Source: Kiritimatiellia bacterium
Lineage (GTDB): Bacteria; Verrucomicrobiota; Kiritimatiellia; RFP12; UBA1067
Length of the DNA stretch: 64,000 nucleotides
Reading direction: 5' to 3'
Assembly (NCBI GenBank): GCA_016296065.1
Contig: JAEDKA010000016.1
Span: forward strand, 1-64,000
This document shows, piece by piece, positions 1 through 9,403 of the stretch. The notes beneath the pieces were generated by a model. It did no database searches. It was not told where the DNA came from and saw only the letters and a program-made list of their open reading frames with translations. Numbering within the stretch: position 1 is the first letter of the stretch; each line of letters starts with the position of its first letter. Position numbers and translations under genes: made by a program.

Positions 1-32
1 TGCAACCGCAACCTCAGCGATTTTTCAACGAA

Positions 33-3000
33 TTAAAATCGCACCCTGCCGACTGAGATGGTGTAGAATCCCGACTCTCCGCCGCTGACGGTTATCGAAG
101 GCTCCCACGCGCCGCCGTCGCCTATCTTCGAATCGCCGTCTTCGCAGCCAAACATCTCCCCAAGCGTCGCACCTTCCTTCAGCTGATAGACAAGCCCCGC
201 GCGCGTCGGAGCCGTTACAAGCCGCACGCTCTCTGGCGAGAGCTCTATGACCGCGCCCTTCGCGGGATCGAGCGGCTCCTTGACATACTCGTTCTTCACA
301 GTCGCGTCGGCTATGCTGACAACACCGTCCACCGCTGCGGGAACATCGAGATAGTCCGTTATGTCGCTCTCGCCGCGCACAACGCGCACGTTCGCCCCGT
401 TGGGCGTCACCGTCGCGGAATCAACGGGCGCGCGCACTGTCACTGTCGAAGGCTGAACGCCCGTCGGAATGCACACGACGACATTCGCAAGCCCCGCGCT
501 CGGGGTGAGAGTCCAGCCGGAGTCCTCGTCGCCGCTAAGCGTCGCGGTGTCGTCGTTCGCGATGTACGGCTTCCCCGTCTCCGCAATCGACGCGACAACG
601 TTGTCGAGACAGATGTAGCGTCGATAGGAGTTATTGTATTCAGCCGATATCAGATTGATCGCCTGCACCGTCGAGTAGTCGTCCGACAGCTTGTAGGACG
701 TGACATTGTCCGTCGCATCCCCATTGATACGCGTGATGCTCAAGTATACACCCTTCCGCGCGCCGGACGGAACGCCGATAATGGTGTAGTGATTCCAATA
801 GGCCTGTGCCGAGTCAGACGCCGGATCTGTCCCTCGTCCCCAACTTCTTACTGTTGTTATTTTGTCGTCGTCGGATAAAGAGTCGCCCTTGAAGGCGCCT
901 GCATTCGCGCGTTCCGCGCCATCCTTTCCGGCTCTTCCGAGAATGGTCATCATCGTTCCGCCCGATCCGGATACAACCAGCCCGGAGCAATCGGCCGTGC
1001 TGTCGTTGTCTGAGCCTACAATGTTCTGCGAAAGGTAATAGTCGAATTCCACGCGATAGCCCTCAGTGGCAGATGACACCTTCTGTGGCAAACTGAAGAT
1101 CGCTCCTGTAACATCGTTTCTTTTCTCAATGTAGCCGCTGAAGAACTTCGACGTTGCCTCGGTGCCGTAGATGGTGCGTTCCGCCTGCGTCACGGTTCCC
1201 TTGAGGTTGTAGCTCGACTCGCCGGTCCCGAATGCAGTGCTCGCTACCGTTCCGCCGGAGAACTGCGCGGCGTATGTCTCCGCATTCTCGAAGTCCTGGC
1301 TCCAGCGCGGATGGATGCAGATTCCGTCCTTCGTCGATATCTTCGTATTGTCGTACTGCTGCGCGTATGCGGCGAGAGTCGTGCCGGCGCCGACCTTTAT
1401 GATCTCCGCGTCCGTCGTCTCGGTAGTGGACGCCGTCGTGCCGTCCCATGTGCCGAAGTAGTATCCGTCCTCCCAGAAAGAGTCGCCCTTCGACCCCACC
1501 TCGATCTTCACGCCCATGTTCTTCATGACGTAGCAGAAGTACCAGTCGGACCGCGTGAGGTTCAGCGCGCCGAAGCGGAACGTCTCGCCGTATTCGCTCG
1601 GGATGATGAACATGTCGCCCTTGATGTTCACCGTGCCGTTTACGGGCGCGGAAGCTCCGCCTATGAACCGCGGAACGTTGCTGTGGAGTTCCTGGTTTAT
1701 CGTCCCCGTGAAACCGCTGTTGTCGCCGGTGAAATAGGTGATGCCGGCATCCACTTCGAGATACAGATTCCCCGCGCCGGTCAAATCGCAGGCGATCGTG
1801 TTCGTTCCGCGAAGGCTGTTCCATTTCGTCGACTCGACGGATAGCCCGCCGCGGAAATACGTGCCGTTGTAAGCGATAATTCTCGCGCTGGATGCGATTT
1901 CTACTGGACGATAGAAGTTTATCGTGTGGCCGTTTAGTCCCTGGAGGAAAATGTCCTGTTCGATGTTCGTCGCACAGTTGCATTCAAGAACAACCGGCAC
2001 TTCCACATGCATGTCGTCGGAAGTCTGCGATTCAAGTCCGACGGCGGTCTGGCCATTTCTGTCCTTATTGACGTCCGAAAGCAGATACATAGTGCCGCTG
2101 CCGGTGATTTTCTTCGGGCTGAGGCGGGGCCAGTAGATGCGGGGGCAAAACTTCACGTCCGCGCCGTTGAGCTGAATCTCGTCGCAGATGCAGGCGTCGC
2201 TGTTCCAGCCCATGTTCACAGCGAGCGTAGCTGCGTTCGTGAACACGGCGGTAACGCCCGCCTCGGGAACGCCGTTGTCCCAACTACCCTTCTGATCCCA
2301 GTAATCGCCATTCCCGCCGATGAAGTAAGTCCTGATCGGCTCGTAGCTGTACACCCTGAGGTATCCGTCCGAGTAAAGCGTGGACGTGTCCCACGCGAGT
2401 CCGTTGCCGGGTGACGCGGGCTCGATCGAGTCGAACGTCCCGCTCGTGGTGAACTTGTCGTTCGTTCCCTTGAAGACGCGTATCTCCGTTCCAGCCTTGA
2501 GCGTCTTCACGGACGTATCGACCGCAAGCGTCACGCCTGAGTTGATGTAGACCGTTCCGTTCGCCCATAGCGCGGCATTGCCGACTTTCATTGTCGAACC
2601 GCCCTTCAGCGTCACGGAGCTGTCCGCCGTCATCGAGGAAGATTCCGCCTCGTCGCCTGGATACAGCGTCGCGCCTGAATTCACTGTGATTGCGGTCTTT
2701 ATCGTGCCCTTTCCGCGCAGCATCGCGCCGGAGTTCACCGTCACGCCGCTTTCCGTGTGCGTCGCGTTCATGATCAGGGTTCCACCGTCGACAGTCGTCC
2801 CGGAGCGGTTCTCGGTGTTGCCGTTCAGACGCCAATACCCTGTGCCAACTTTAGTGATGGAAACGTTTGCCTTATACTTGCTCGCACCGTATCCCCACGT
2901 GTAGTTGTTGATGACGCCGTTGAATGTTTCATCGGTGTTGGCATAGCCGACGATCCAGTTGCAGGGCGTCTGCGCACTTCCTTCAGAGCAGCCGATTAGG

Positions 3001-5819
3001 TATGTCCCCGAATCGCCCGAAAGTCCGCCGAGCTTGTTTGTCGTGTTGGCGGGATAAGCGCTCATGTATGTCGTTGCACCGGAAACGGACGACCTCTCGA
3101 GATAAAAGCGTGTCGTCGGCGCATTCCATGATCCGTTCTTCATGAAGCGCCCGTCCTTGTGTGTGCAGTTCGCGATTATCGTGCCATGAAACTGGCTGAA
3201 GTCGTTTGCTATGTATCCGCGGGAATACGGGACGTAAATTCTAAGACTGCCTTCATTCCCGTCATAGACGTATGTCTCGTCGTCGTTTGTGCCGCCAGCC
3301 TCGTCTTCGTCATCCGCGCCAGCCTCCCCGGAGGCGTTGGATATCGTCCCGCGAAAAATTCCACGCCCTGGGATTGTAATAGAAGAGGTGGTGTTGTCCG
3401 CCACCTCTATGTCAAGCGTCATGTTCTGCTCCTGCTGGTAGCCGCTGTCGGAGGCGATGAAGAGCGAGCCACCCGCCATGACGAGCTGGGTCGGATGAAA
3501 GTTCATTGCGGAGCCCGTAGACGCATTCGCGTCGGAAAGCTTGAGCGTGCCGCCGCGCAGGATCGTCGCACCCGTGTAGCCGAAGAAGCTGCCGTTCGGG
3601 ACATCGAGCGTTCCGCTACCCTGCAAGGCAAAATCGCCCTCGCCCTCGAAGATTCCGTACATCGTCAGGTAATTGTTATTCAGCTCCAGCGCAGACGCGC
3701 TTCTCAGAAGCGCGTCGCGGTCCGTGGAAGCGTTTGCGCCGGTGTAACGGTACGTTCCGCCGTCGAACACCCAGTTGTCAGCGAACGACAGCGACTGGCC
3801 GAGCGCCGAGGGACTTCCTCCGTTCGCGATGGAGTCGAACTCCAAGACGCCGCCGTGGTTTACGACTGGGCCGGTGTAGGTGGCGAGGCTGTTTTTGTCG
3901 GACGCTGTGCTTTCCGCCTTGAGAACAAGCGTGCCTGTATTGCCTTTGTTTAGTGACATGGTTCCCGAAAGCCGACCCGCTCTGTTCAAAGTCACCTTGC
4001 CTGTTCCATTCGCCACGACCGACGCCGGGGCAACTTGATTCTGAAGTGTCACATACTCTTCGTCGTCAGTGTTCAGCAGCACTTTGTCGCCATCCTGGTA
4101 AACGCGCGTGTTGTTGTTCCACTGCCTGTATTTCGTATTCCAGTACTGCTGCCCGACGGAAAGCCAACTATCTGGCTCGTAGCTATCGATATCTACCTCC
4201 GCGCCATCTCCAGCGCTCGTATAGAGCTTGGCCGTCTTGGAATAGGGACCGTAGACCTTGGTGCCGTTGCGGGTGGCGAAGGCGCGTATGCGCACCCAGT
4301 GGTATGCACCCGAGCCGAGTCCGCTGATCGTATAGCTCGTTGCATTCGCCGCCGTCGTGCCGGCTACTGTCCATCCGCTCGACCCGTTAAGGCTGTACGA
4401 CACCTCGAAGCCATCCTCCCCTTCGGTATAGTCGCGCCATTCGACGGAAATCGACGAAGCCGTCTTGCCCGCCGACTTCGGGAGGAGCGGAGCGCGAAGA
4501 TAGAACTGGCTGTCGGCGGCGGTAATCGAGTTGATGTAGTTTTCGATGTTCAGGTAGCCGTTTGCCGCCACCACGGTTGCATCCGCGGCGTTCGGATTCG
4601 TCCCGTTTGCCGATTCCCACGCGTCAGGCATTCCGTCGCCGTCCGTGTCCGTACGCGCATCGCCGCCCCAGACGCTCCATGTTGAAGGAGCTCCGATCGG
4701 AAGCGCCGTCTCGTATGTGATGAGCTTGCCGTCCGTTCCGTAGCTCATAACCTCGTCGACCATGTAGCAGTCGGCGGGGTCGCGGTACGGAAGCGACGCG
4801 CCGACCGTGGGGAGGTTCCTCGTGAGGAGTTCGCGGGCGGAATACTGTTCAAGTTCCGGATAGTTGTACGGAGTGGAAACGAGCCGCCCGCCGCCCGATC
4901 CGGTGAACTGCGATGGGTCGAAGGTTCCATCACGGTCAGCATCGACCCAGTTGTCCTCCGCATAGTAGCTGAAGCCGCTGTTGCCGCCTCCTATGCAGTC
5001 AACTCCGCCGGCCGGACCCTTGATGAAGAGATTCCCGGTTATGTTGCATTCGCTCGTGCCGGAGGAGCCACCGCCGAGTATGACGCATCCGCTGCGCCAG
5101 TTGTAGACGGTGTTGTTTACGTACTGTATCTTGCCCTTGAGCTTGTTGTTGCGCGTTCCGTTGTCGCAGTAGAAGTTGCGGTAGAGGGTGATGTAGTCCG
5201 CCTGCATGAGGCCGCCTGCCGAGTGCGTCATGAGTCCCTGTCCGAAGATGCAGTTCTGTAGCGTGATGTTTCCGAGCGAGCCCTTCCCGTCGGGATTGAT
5301 GGAGAACGTCTCGTCGCGCCCCCACGAGAACGAGCAGTGGTCGAAGATCATGTTCTGGCCGTTTGCTATGCCGGCGCAGTCCTTGCCCTTTGGCCCTATA
5401 TGGCCCATGCGCCAGCGGAGGTAGCGGCAGATGAGATTGTCCGAACCGGAAAACGAGCAGCGGTTTCCGTACACGGTGATCCCCTCGCCGGGGGCGGTCT
5501 GTCCGGCGATATAGAGGTTCTTTCCGAAGACTATCGTGCTCTTGGGTATGATGACTCCAGCGACATCGAAGACGACAATCGCGTTCGACTGCGTCACCGC
5601 CCAGCGGAGGGACCCCGTTCCCGAATCGTTAAGGTTGGTGACATGGAGGACCTTTGGCGAACTGGATGCGCGCGCGCCCTTCGCGAAGCGCCCCCAGCCC
5701 GCCGCGCCCGGGAACGCAATCTGCGAGTCCGCCTCCGCGCCGTGCGCGAGGCAAATCGCGAGCACCGCGGCGGCAAGCGTCGCGCGGTTCCGTCCGATCA
5801 AGCCAATCGTGAACTTCAT
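33..5819 (-). CDS. Giant secreted pectate-lyase-like protein with beta-strand repeats
   Basis: A 1928-residue exported protein. A signal peptide covers about residues 1-31. A right-handed beta-helix resembling PL1-type pectate lyases follows (about 35-400), with an early GAAGWG motif and FDHCSFSWGRDE near residues 159-170. Next come a calcium-binding-like DTDGDGMPDAWE segment, a fibronectin III-like domain, and more than 1200 residues of Gly/Thr/Asn-rich strands of the autotransporter-associated type. The ATG at 5819 is chosen over an upstream start because it begins the signal peptide and follows GGAAGGA. It is probably a surface or outer-membrane enzyme acting on pectin-like or other polyuronides. 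It is the last gene of the lyase cluster and has its own palindrome-marked promoter. The substrate is inferred from fold only. Confidence 0.8.
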   Translation of the reverse strand: MKFTIGLIGRNRATLAAAVLAICLAHGAEADSQIAFPGAAGWGRFAKGARASSSPKVLHVTNLNDSGTGSLRWAVTQSNAIVVFDVAGVIIPKSTIVFGKNLYIAGQTAPGEGITVYGNRCSFSGSDNLICRYLRWRMGHIGPKGKDCAGIANGQNMIFDHCSFSWGRDETFSINPDGKGSLGNITLQNCIFGQGLMTHSAGGLMQADYITLYRNFYCDNGTRNNKLKGKIQYVNNTVYNWRSGCVILGGGSSGTSECNITGNLFIKGPAGGVDCIGGGNSGFSYYAEDNWVDADRDGTFDPSQFTGSGGGRLVSTPYNYPELEQYSARELLTRNLPTVGASLPYRDPADCYMVDEVMSYGTDGKLITYETALPIGAPSTWSVWGGDARTDTDGDGMPDAWESANGTNPNAADATVVAANGYLNIENYINSITAADSQFYLRAPLLPKSAGKTASSISVEWRDYTEGEDGFEVSYSLNGSSGWTVAGTTAANATSYTISGLGSGAYHWVRIRAFATRNGTKVYGPYSKTAKLYTSAGDGAEVDIDSYEPDSWLSVGQQYWNTKYRQWNNNTRVYQDGDKVLLNTDDEEYVTLQNQVAPASVVANGTGKVTLNRAGRLSGTMSLNKGNTGTLVLKAESTASDKNSLATYTGPVVNHGGVLEFDSIANGGSPSALGQSLSFADNWVFDGGTYRYTGANASTDRDALLRSASALELNNNYLTMYGIFEGEGDFALQGSGTLDVPNGSFFGYTGATILRGGTLKLSDANASTGSAMNFHPTQLVMAGGSLFIASDSGYQQEQNMTLDIEVADNTTSSITIPGRGIFRGTISNASGEAGADDEDEAGGTNDDETYVYDGNEGSLRIYVPYSRGYIANDFSQFHGTIIANCTHKDGRFMKNGSWNAPTTRFYLERSSVSGATTYMSAYPANTTNKLGGLSGDSGTYLIGCSEGSAQTPCNWIVGYANTDETFNGVINNYTWGYGASKYKANVSITKVGTGYWRLNGNTENRSGTTVDGGTLIMNATHTESGVTVNSGAMLRGKGTIKTAITVNSGATLYPGDEAESSSMTADSSVTLKGGSTMKVGNAALWANGTVYINSGVTLAVDTSVKTLKAGTEIRVFKGTNDKFTTSGTFDSIEPASPGNGLAWDTSTLYSDGYLRVYSYEPIRTYFIGGNGDYWDQKGSWDNGVPEAGVTAVFTNAATLAVNMGWNSDACICDEIQLNGADVKFCPRIYWPRLSPKKITGSGTMYLLSDVNKDRNGQTAVGLESQTSDDMHVEVPVVLECNCATNIEQDIFLQGLNGHTINFYRPVEIASSARIIAYNGTYFRGGLSVESTKWNSLRGTNTIACDLTGAGNLYLEVDAGITYFTGDNSGFTGTINQELHSNVPRFIGGASAPVNGTVNIKGDMFIIPSEYGETFRFGALNLTRSDWYFCYVMKNMGVKIEVGSKGDSFWEDGYYFGTWDGTTASTTETTDAEIIKVGAGTTLAAYAQQYDNTKISTKDGICIHPRWSQDFENAETYAAQFSGGTVASTAFGTGESSYNLKGTVTQAERTIYGTEATSKFFSGYIEKRNDVTGAIFSLPQKVSSATEGYRVEFDYYLSQNIVGSDNDSTADCSGLVVSGSGGTMMTILGRAGKDGAERANAGAFKGDSLSDDDKITTVRSWGRGTDPASDSAQAYWNHYTIIGVPSGARKGVYLSITRINGDATDNVTSYKLSDDYSTVQAINLISAEYNNSYRRYICLDNVVASIAETGKPYIANDDTATLSGDEDSGWTLTPSAGLANVVVCIPTGVQPSTVTVRAPVDSATVTPNGANVRVVRGESDITDYLDVPAAVDGVVSIADATVKNEYVKEPLDPAKGAVIELSPESVRLVTAPTRAGLVYQLKEGATLGEMFGCEDGDSKIGDGGAWEPSITVSGGESGFYTISVGRVRF

Positions 5820-5887
5820 GACCACAGTCCTTCCTCTAAATCCATTCAGCAGAGGCAAAAACGCAAATTTCCTTCACCCTTTGCCCC

Positions 5888-5893
5888 ATTATG
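5888..5893 (-). promoter_or_regulatory. Putative -10 of the giant lyase gene
   Basis: CATAAT on the minus strand lies about 70 nt upstream of the ATG at 5819 and 32 bp (centre to centre) from the palindrome at 5912-5933. It is a weak match alone; the shared spacing with three other promoters supports it. Confidence 0.4.
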
Positions 5894-5911
5894 AAAACAT
5901 GACAAAGTGTA

Positions 5912-5933
5912 TTTTACCCCAATTAGGGTAAAA
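5912..5933. promoter_or_regulatory. Palindromic activator-like site, copy 1
   Basis: Perfect 8-bp arms TTTTACCC and GGGTAAAA surround six bases. The core ACCCCAATTAGGGT resembles the NarL heptamer arrangement. Its centre lies 32 bp upstream of the putative -10, about -40 relative to transcription start. It could be a weak terminator for the gene ending at 6012, but no U-tract follows. Confidence 0.5.
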
Positions 5934-5952
5934 AGTAAAGTCTCGGCATATC

Positions 5953-6004
5953 AAAACCGCGGGGACAGTCCCCATAAAAAACCGCGGGGACAGTCCCCAT
6001 AAAA
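5953..6004. repeat. 25-bp direct repeat, two copies, each with a GGGGAC-A-GTCCCC palindrome
   Basis: The unit beginning AAAACCGCGGGGACAGTCCC occurs twice in tandem between the heparinase-like gene and the giant lyase gene. GGGGACAGTCCCC-type palindromes recur in many genomes with RAYT transposases, and a RAYT-like gene is present at 15523. A link here is inference. Confidence 0.7.
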
Positions 6005-6011
6005 ATTCATG

Positions 6012-7955
6012 CTACAGCGCGAAGGCGTCGGTTTTGCCAGACAACCGCACGACGCGGACTTCGTTGCGACCAAACTCAACGCGCTCAACAATGCCGCACG
6101 GATCGACCACGGCGACGAACGGACGCTCCCACGCCTCGCCCTTCTGCCGGACGACAAGGCACGGCGTGCGAGAATCGCGCGTGATGCCGTAGTTCGGCGA
6201 CTTGACGCGCGAAAGCCCCTCCGTAGCAGGCGCAAGCGCCTGAATGAACGTGCGATCCTCGGCGTCGTTCATGAAAAGCCGCGTTCTTATGAGCCCTTCC
6301 GGACGCTTCCAGTCGAACGTCGCGACGAGATTGCCGCGCCCCCTGCGCGCCTTCTTCTCCTTGATGTAGCTCAGGCAGTAGAGCCCGCTCTCGACAAAGG
6401 CGATCTCCTCCGTCGGCTCGACCTCCCCGTTCAGCGTCAGCGAATCACCGAAGTTGTGGTAGTAGTAGTCATGCCACTCAGGGGGATTGCTTGATTGTCC
6501 GACTGACTGCGGAACACGGGAGCGGAATACATCGACGAAGTACGCGCCCTCAGCGTCCTTGACATAGCGAACCGTACGCATCTGCTCCGCATTTGTCGCG
6601 GGCTCGCGGAATTTCACCGTAGCCCAGTTCTCGCCGTGGGCGACGAGCTCGAATGGATGATAGCTCTTCATCACCTGGCACGTCGAGCGCGAGTTTACCA
6701 TAACCGTGTTGTGCGCGGGGAACTGCGAATAGTACTCCTTGTAGTCGTCGCCCGAATAGAGCTGCCAGCCGACTCCTGCGTCCGGCGCGAGCCGATAGCC
6801 GCGCGCGTAGAGCTCGAGGGAGATTCCGTTCGCGTGCTGGTGGTTGCCAAGCGAGGCGTTGAGCGCGAACGCGACGTCGTTTGTCGGATCCATCCCGCTC
6901 CTCGCCACGAGCCAGCTCGCGTTCGGCGCGTAGAAGAACGGGGATGTCCTGGGCTTCGCGTATTCCAGCACCTCCTTCGGGATTGCGCCAGGATGCGTGT
7001 CGCCGAAGCCGATGAGCATTCCGTCGGGGAAGAGGTACTCGCCCGCCGCGGGAAACGCCTTCTTCAGCACGGGAATCTCCTCGAGGAGGTCGATTCCCAG
7101 GTCCTTCTTCGCGCGCGTCGCGAACTTCGCGAAGTCGGCGAGCGTGACGCAGACGGAATATCCTGGGCATTCCCACCAGATGCCGGTCTCAGGATCAAAC
7201 CCCGTCTCCGCGAGCTTCTTCACGGAGTAGTTCCTGACGCTCGACTGGTTCATCACGACGTCTACGTAGTGTTCCCTGTCCGCTCCGCCGAGCGCGAGGC
7301 CGATCTCAAGGATGTAGTTGAGCTGCATCATGTCCCAGTTGTTGTCCGCGACGCCGTTCGCGATCTGGACGTCCGCCCATTTCCTCAGCGCCGCCTTGTG
7401 CTCCTCGGGATGCTCGGGGAAGCGGGAATACAGCTGGCAGACCTCGTGGATTATGTCATCGTGGATCGTCTCCATCGACTGCATTCCGAAAAGCGTCTGC
7501 ATGTGCCCGTGATCGAGGTCGGTCGGCACGTTCCTGTGGAGTATTCCCTTCAGGTACACGTCGAGGACGCTCCACGCCTGTTCGTCCGGAGCGGACAGCG
7601 CGCGTTTCACGATTGAGCGGTTTAGATTGGCGATTATGCCGCCGGTCTTGCCGTACGGAACCCACGCCTTCGCGCCGCCGTCGCGCGGCTCGAGGAACAG
7701 TCCGCGAGGATCCTCCTCCCGCCTCGGCAGGTCCTCCAGCTTCGGCGCCCTGTACGCCGTCACGTGGGAGCGGTTGCCGCAGAAGACGACCGTTGGCTCG
7801 GCCGCACGCCCCCCGCCGACGCCTACGACTGCCTGGTTGCGGACATAGACGTCCGTCGCGTGCGTGTTCCAGTGCATGAGCAGGCGGTCCGACAGGGCCG
7901 TCGCGTCGCCCTCGCCGAAGACGGCGACGGCAGAGATGAGAAGTGGTATGATCAT
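6012..7955 (-). CDS. Heparinase II/III-family polysaccharide lyase
   Basis: A 647-residue exported protein. A short signal peptide starts MIIPLLISAVAVFG. An alpha/alpha-barrel region (about 60-300) is followed by the beta-sandwich signature of the heparinase II/III family, with NASLGNHQHANG, LELYARGYRLAPDAGVG and AHNTVMVNSRS. Family members cleave uronic-acid polysaccharides such as heparan, alginate or related glycans by beta-elimination. The ATG at 7955 lies only 6 nt after a TGCTATAAT promoter, so the mRNA is probably leaderless. The gene belongs to the minus-strand lyase cluster but has its own promoter. The substrate is not deducible. Confidence 0.82.
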   Translation of the reverse strand: MIIPLLISAVAVFGEGDATALSDRLLMHWNTHATDVYVRNQAVVGVGGGRAAEPTVVFCGNRSHVTAYRAPKLEDLPRREEDPRGLFLEPRDGGAKAWVPYGKTGGIIANLNRSIVKRALSAPDEQAWSVLDVYLKGILHRNVPTDLDHGHMQTLFGMQSMETIHDDIIHEVCQLYSRFPEHPEEHKAALRKWADVQIANGVADNNWDMMQLNYILEIGLALGGADREHYVDVVMNQSSVRNYSVKKLAETGFDPETGIWWECPGYSVCVTLADFAKFATRAKKDLGIDLLEEIPVLKKAFPAAGEYLFPDGMLIGFGDTHPGAIPKEVLEYAKPRTSPFFYAPNASWLVARSGMDPTNDVAFALNASLGNHQHANGISLELYARGYRLAPDAGVGWQLYSGDDYKEYYSQFPAHNTVMVNSRSTCQVMKSYHPFELVAHGENWATVKFREPATNAEQMRTVRYVKDAEGAYFVDVFRSRVPQSVGQSSNPPEWHDYYYHNFGDSLTLNGEVEPTEEIAFVESGLYCLSYIKEKKARRGRGNLVATFDWKRPEGLIRTRLFMNDAEDRTFIQALAPATEGLSRVKSPNYGITRDSRTPCLVVRQKGEAWERPFVAVVDPCGIVERVEFGRNEVRVVRLSGKTDAFAL

Positions 7956-7961
7956 GCCGTG

Positions 7962-7967
7962 ATTATA
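7962..7967 (-). promoter_or_regulatory. Extended -10 of a leaderless gene
   Basis: TGCTATAAT on the minus strand ends 6 nt before the ATG at 7955, so transcription should start at or next to the start codon. No Shine-Dalgarno sequence is present. Confidence 0.65.
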
Positions 7968-7991
7968 GCAAAACCGCACCTGCTGCGAAAT

Positions 7992-8005
7992 CCCCTTATA
8001 AGGGG
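7992..8005. promoter_or_regulatory. Palindromic activator-like site, copy 2
   Basis: CCCCTTATAAGGGG is a perfect palindrome centred 34 bp upstream of the -10 at 7962-7967, about -42. It overlaps the stop codon of the upstream lyase gene (7996), which makes a terminator role unlikely. Confidence 0.55.
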
Positions 8006-9318
8006 GTGTCGGCCAAATTGGGGATACGCTTCATGAGAGTGCCCCATCCAGACCACTCGTAGTGCCAGTTCGGGGCCTGTCCCCATATCTCGAAGCCACC
8101 GTTCGCCTCGTTCTCGCGTCTGATCGCCTTCTCCAGGAATTGCACCTTCTCTGGCGACAACCCCTTCACGTGGCGGTAATGCGCGTAGGCGCATTCGCGG
8201 GGTGCGCCTGGCCCTCCGAAGCGCGGCCCGGCCTTCGGATTCGGCGCGAGCGATATCCAGCGGCCCGAGCGGTGCTTCGCGCGATAGAACATCCCGTTCT
8301 CGAACGTCGCCTCCCTCTCGTCGTCGGTGAATCCGCTCGGCTGCCAGCCACCGAAATTGTACCTGAGCGACCACTCGAGTCCGGTGAGGATGCGGTTGTC
8401 GAGCGCGCCGTAGAGATCGTCGCCCTGCAGCCAGAACGCCTCCGCGATCGCGACATACTGGAAGAGCCCCGCCATGACATGCGCCTGGTCGCGGCTCGAC
8501 TCCTGGCACTGTCCGTTCGCGTAGATGTAGTGCCTGAGCTGCTCGTCGTATCCGTAGCTCTGAATGTCGCCACTGCGTCCCTTAAGCTGACGCGTAATCT
8601 GGAATCCGTCGTTTTCCTGCGGCCAGTGCGCGACGATCGGGGGTCCCGGCGGAAACGGCTCCTCGTCCTCACGAAGCGGAATTGCGTTCAGATAGCGCCA
8701 TATCCTGTCATACCCTTTTTCGTCGTGCGTGAAGATGGCGATCGCGAGTGCGCCGCGCAGGGCGAAGAGCCCCTGGTTTCCGAAGCGTGAGGGATCTCCG
8801 TCCTTTATTACGGGATAGAACCTGTCGCGCAGCATTTTCGCAAAGCGCACCTTGTCCTCCTTCGCCCAGCCCTTGTGAAAGCGCAGCAGCTCCGCAGCCT
8901 CGACGAGAAGGTATATCTTCCCATAGTCGAGTGCCGGGGTGCCGCGCGTCTCGAGATCCTCGTAATGCGAGTTCGCGTTCAAAAACTCGATCGCCTTGCT
9001 CGCGTAGCGTTCGTCGTCCGTCAGGGCATACATGAGCGCCAGGTCGTGCGCACGGCGCCCCGAGGTTCCGATCGTGCCGTTGCACTGTCCGGAGGTCAGC
9101 CTCTTCGGCTGCACCGGCACCAGCTGGTTCGGGTCCGCGCTCCAGCAGCTTTCAAGGGCCTTGAAGCATCCGTACCAGGGCTCGCGCCTCTCCGTGATCA
9201 TCTTGCGAGCGCGCGCGATGTCCTCAGCGCTCTCGGCAATGCCCGGATGCACGAAGTCCCGCGCCGATGCAGTCAGCGCAAGCACAACCCCCAAGAGACA
9301 GAATATATTTCTCATCAT
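7996..9318 (-). CDS. Alginate-lyase-family protein
   Basis: A 440-residue secreted protein. A signal peptide (MMRNIFCLLGVVLALTASA) is followed by an all-alpha toroid of the PF05426 alginate lyase type, with the family signatures NGQCQESSRDQAH (about residues 275-290) and AEAFWLQGDDLYG. The start is fixed by a strong GGAGGTGGAGA ribosome binding site at the double ATG 9315-9318. The upstream in-frame extension is low-complexity tandem repeat and is not coding. It lies about 85 nt after the GH127 gene and is probably co-transcribed with it. Activity on a uronic-acid polymer is inferred from family. Confidence 0.8.
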   Translation of the reverse strand: MMRNIFCLLGVVLALTASARDFVHPGIAESAEDIARARKMITERREPWYGCFKALESCWSADPNQLVPVQPKRLTSGQCNGTIGTSGRRAHDLALMYALTDDERYASKAIEFLNANSHYEDLETRGTPALDYGKIYLLVEAAELLRFHKGWAKEDKVRFAKMLRDRFYPVIKDGDPSRFGNQGLFALRGALAIAIFTHDEKGYDRIWRYLNAIPLREDEEPFPPGPPIVAHWPQENDGFQITRQLKGRSGDIQSYGYDEQLRHYIYANGQCQESSRDQAHVMAGLFQYVAIAEAFWLQGDDLYGALDNRILTGLEWSLRYNFGGWQPSGFTDDEREATFENGMFYRAKHRSGRWISLAPNPKAGPRFGGPGAPRECAYAHYRHVKGLSPEKVQFLEKAIRRENEANGGFEIWGQAPNWHYEWSGWGTLMKRIPNLADTPL

Positions 9319-9329
9319 TCTCCACCTCC

Positions 9330-9403
9330 AGCTAAAACCCACAGTCTGCCAAACTTCCAAACCTCTAAACCTCCAAACTTCCAAACCTCCAAACCTCCAA
9401 CCC
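9330..9403. repeat. Tandem short repeats of about 9 nt
   Basis: Imperfect copies of a CAAACCTCC/CAAACTTCC unit fill the gap between the GH127 stop (9404) and the alginate-lyase-like start (9318). They are read as GGAGGTTTG on the transcript and so contain multiple Shine-Dalgarno-like cores. Confidence 0.8.

Noticed and set aside
9330..9403. CRISPR-like array
   Set aside because: Units are about 9 nt, adjacent, without spacers, and no cas gene is present.
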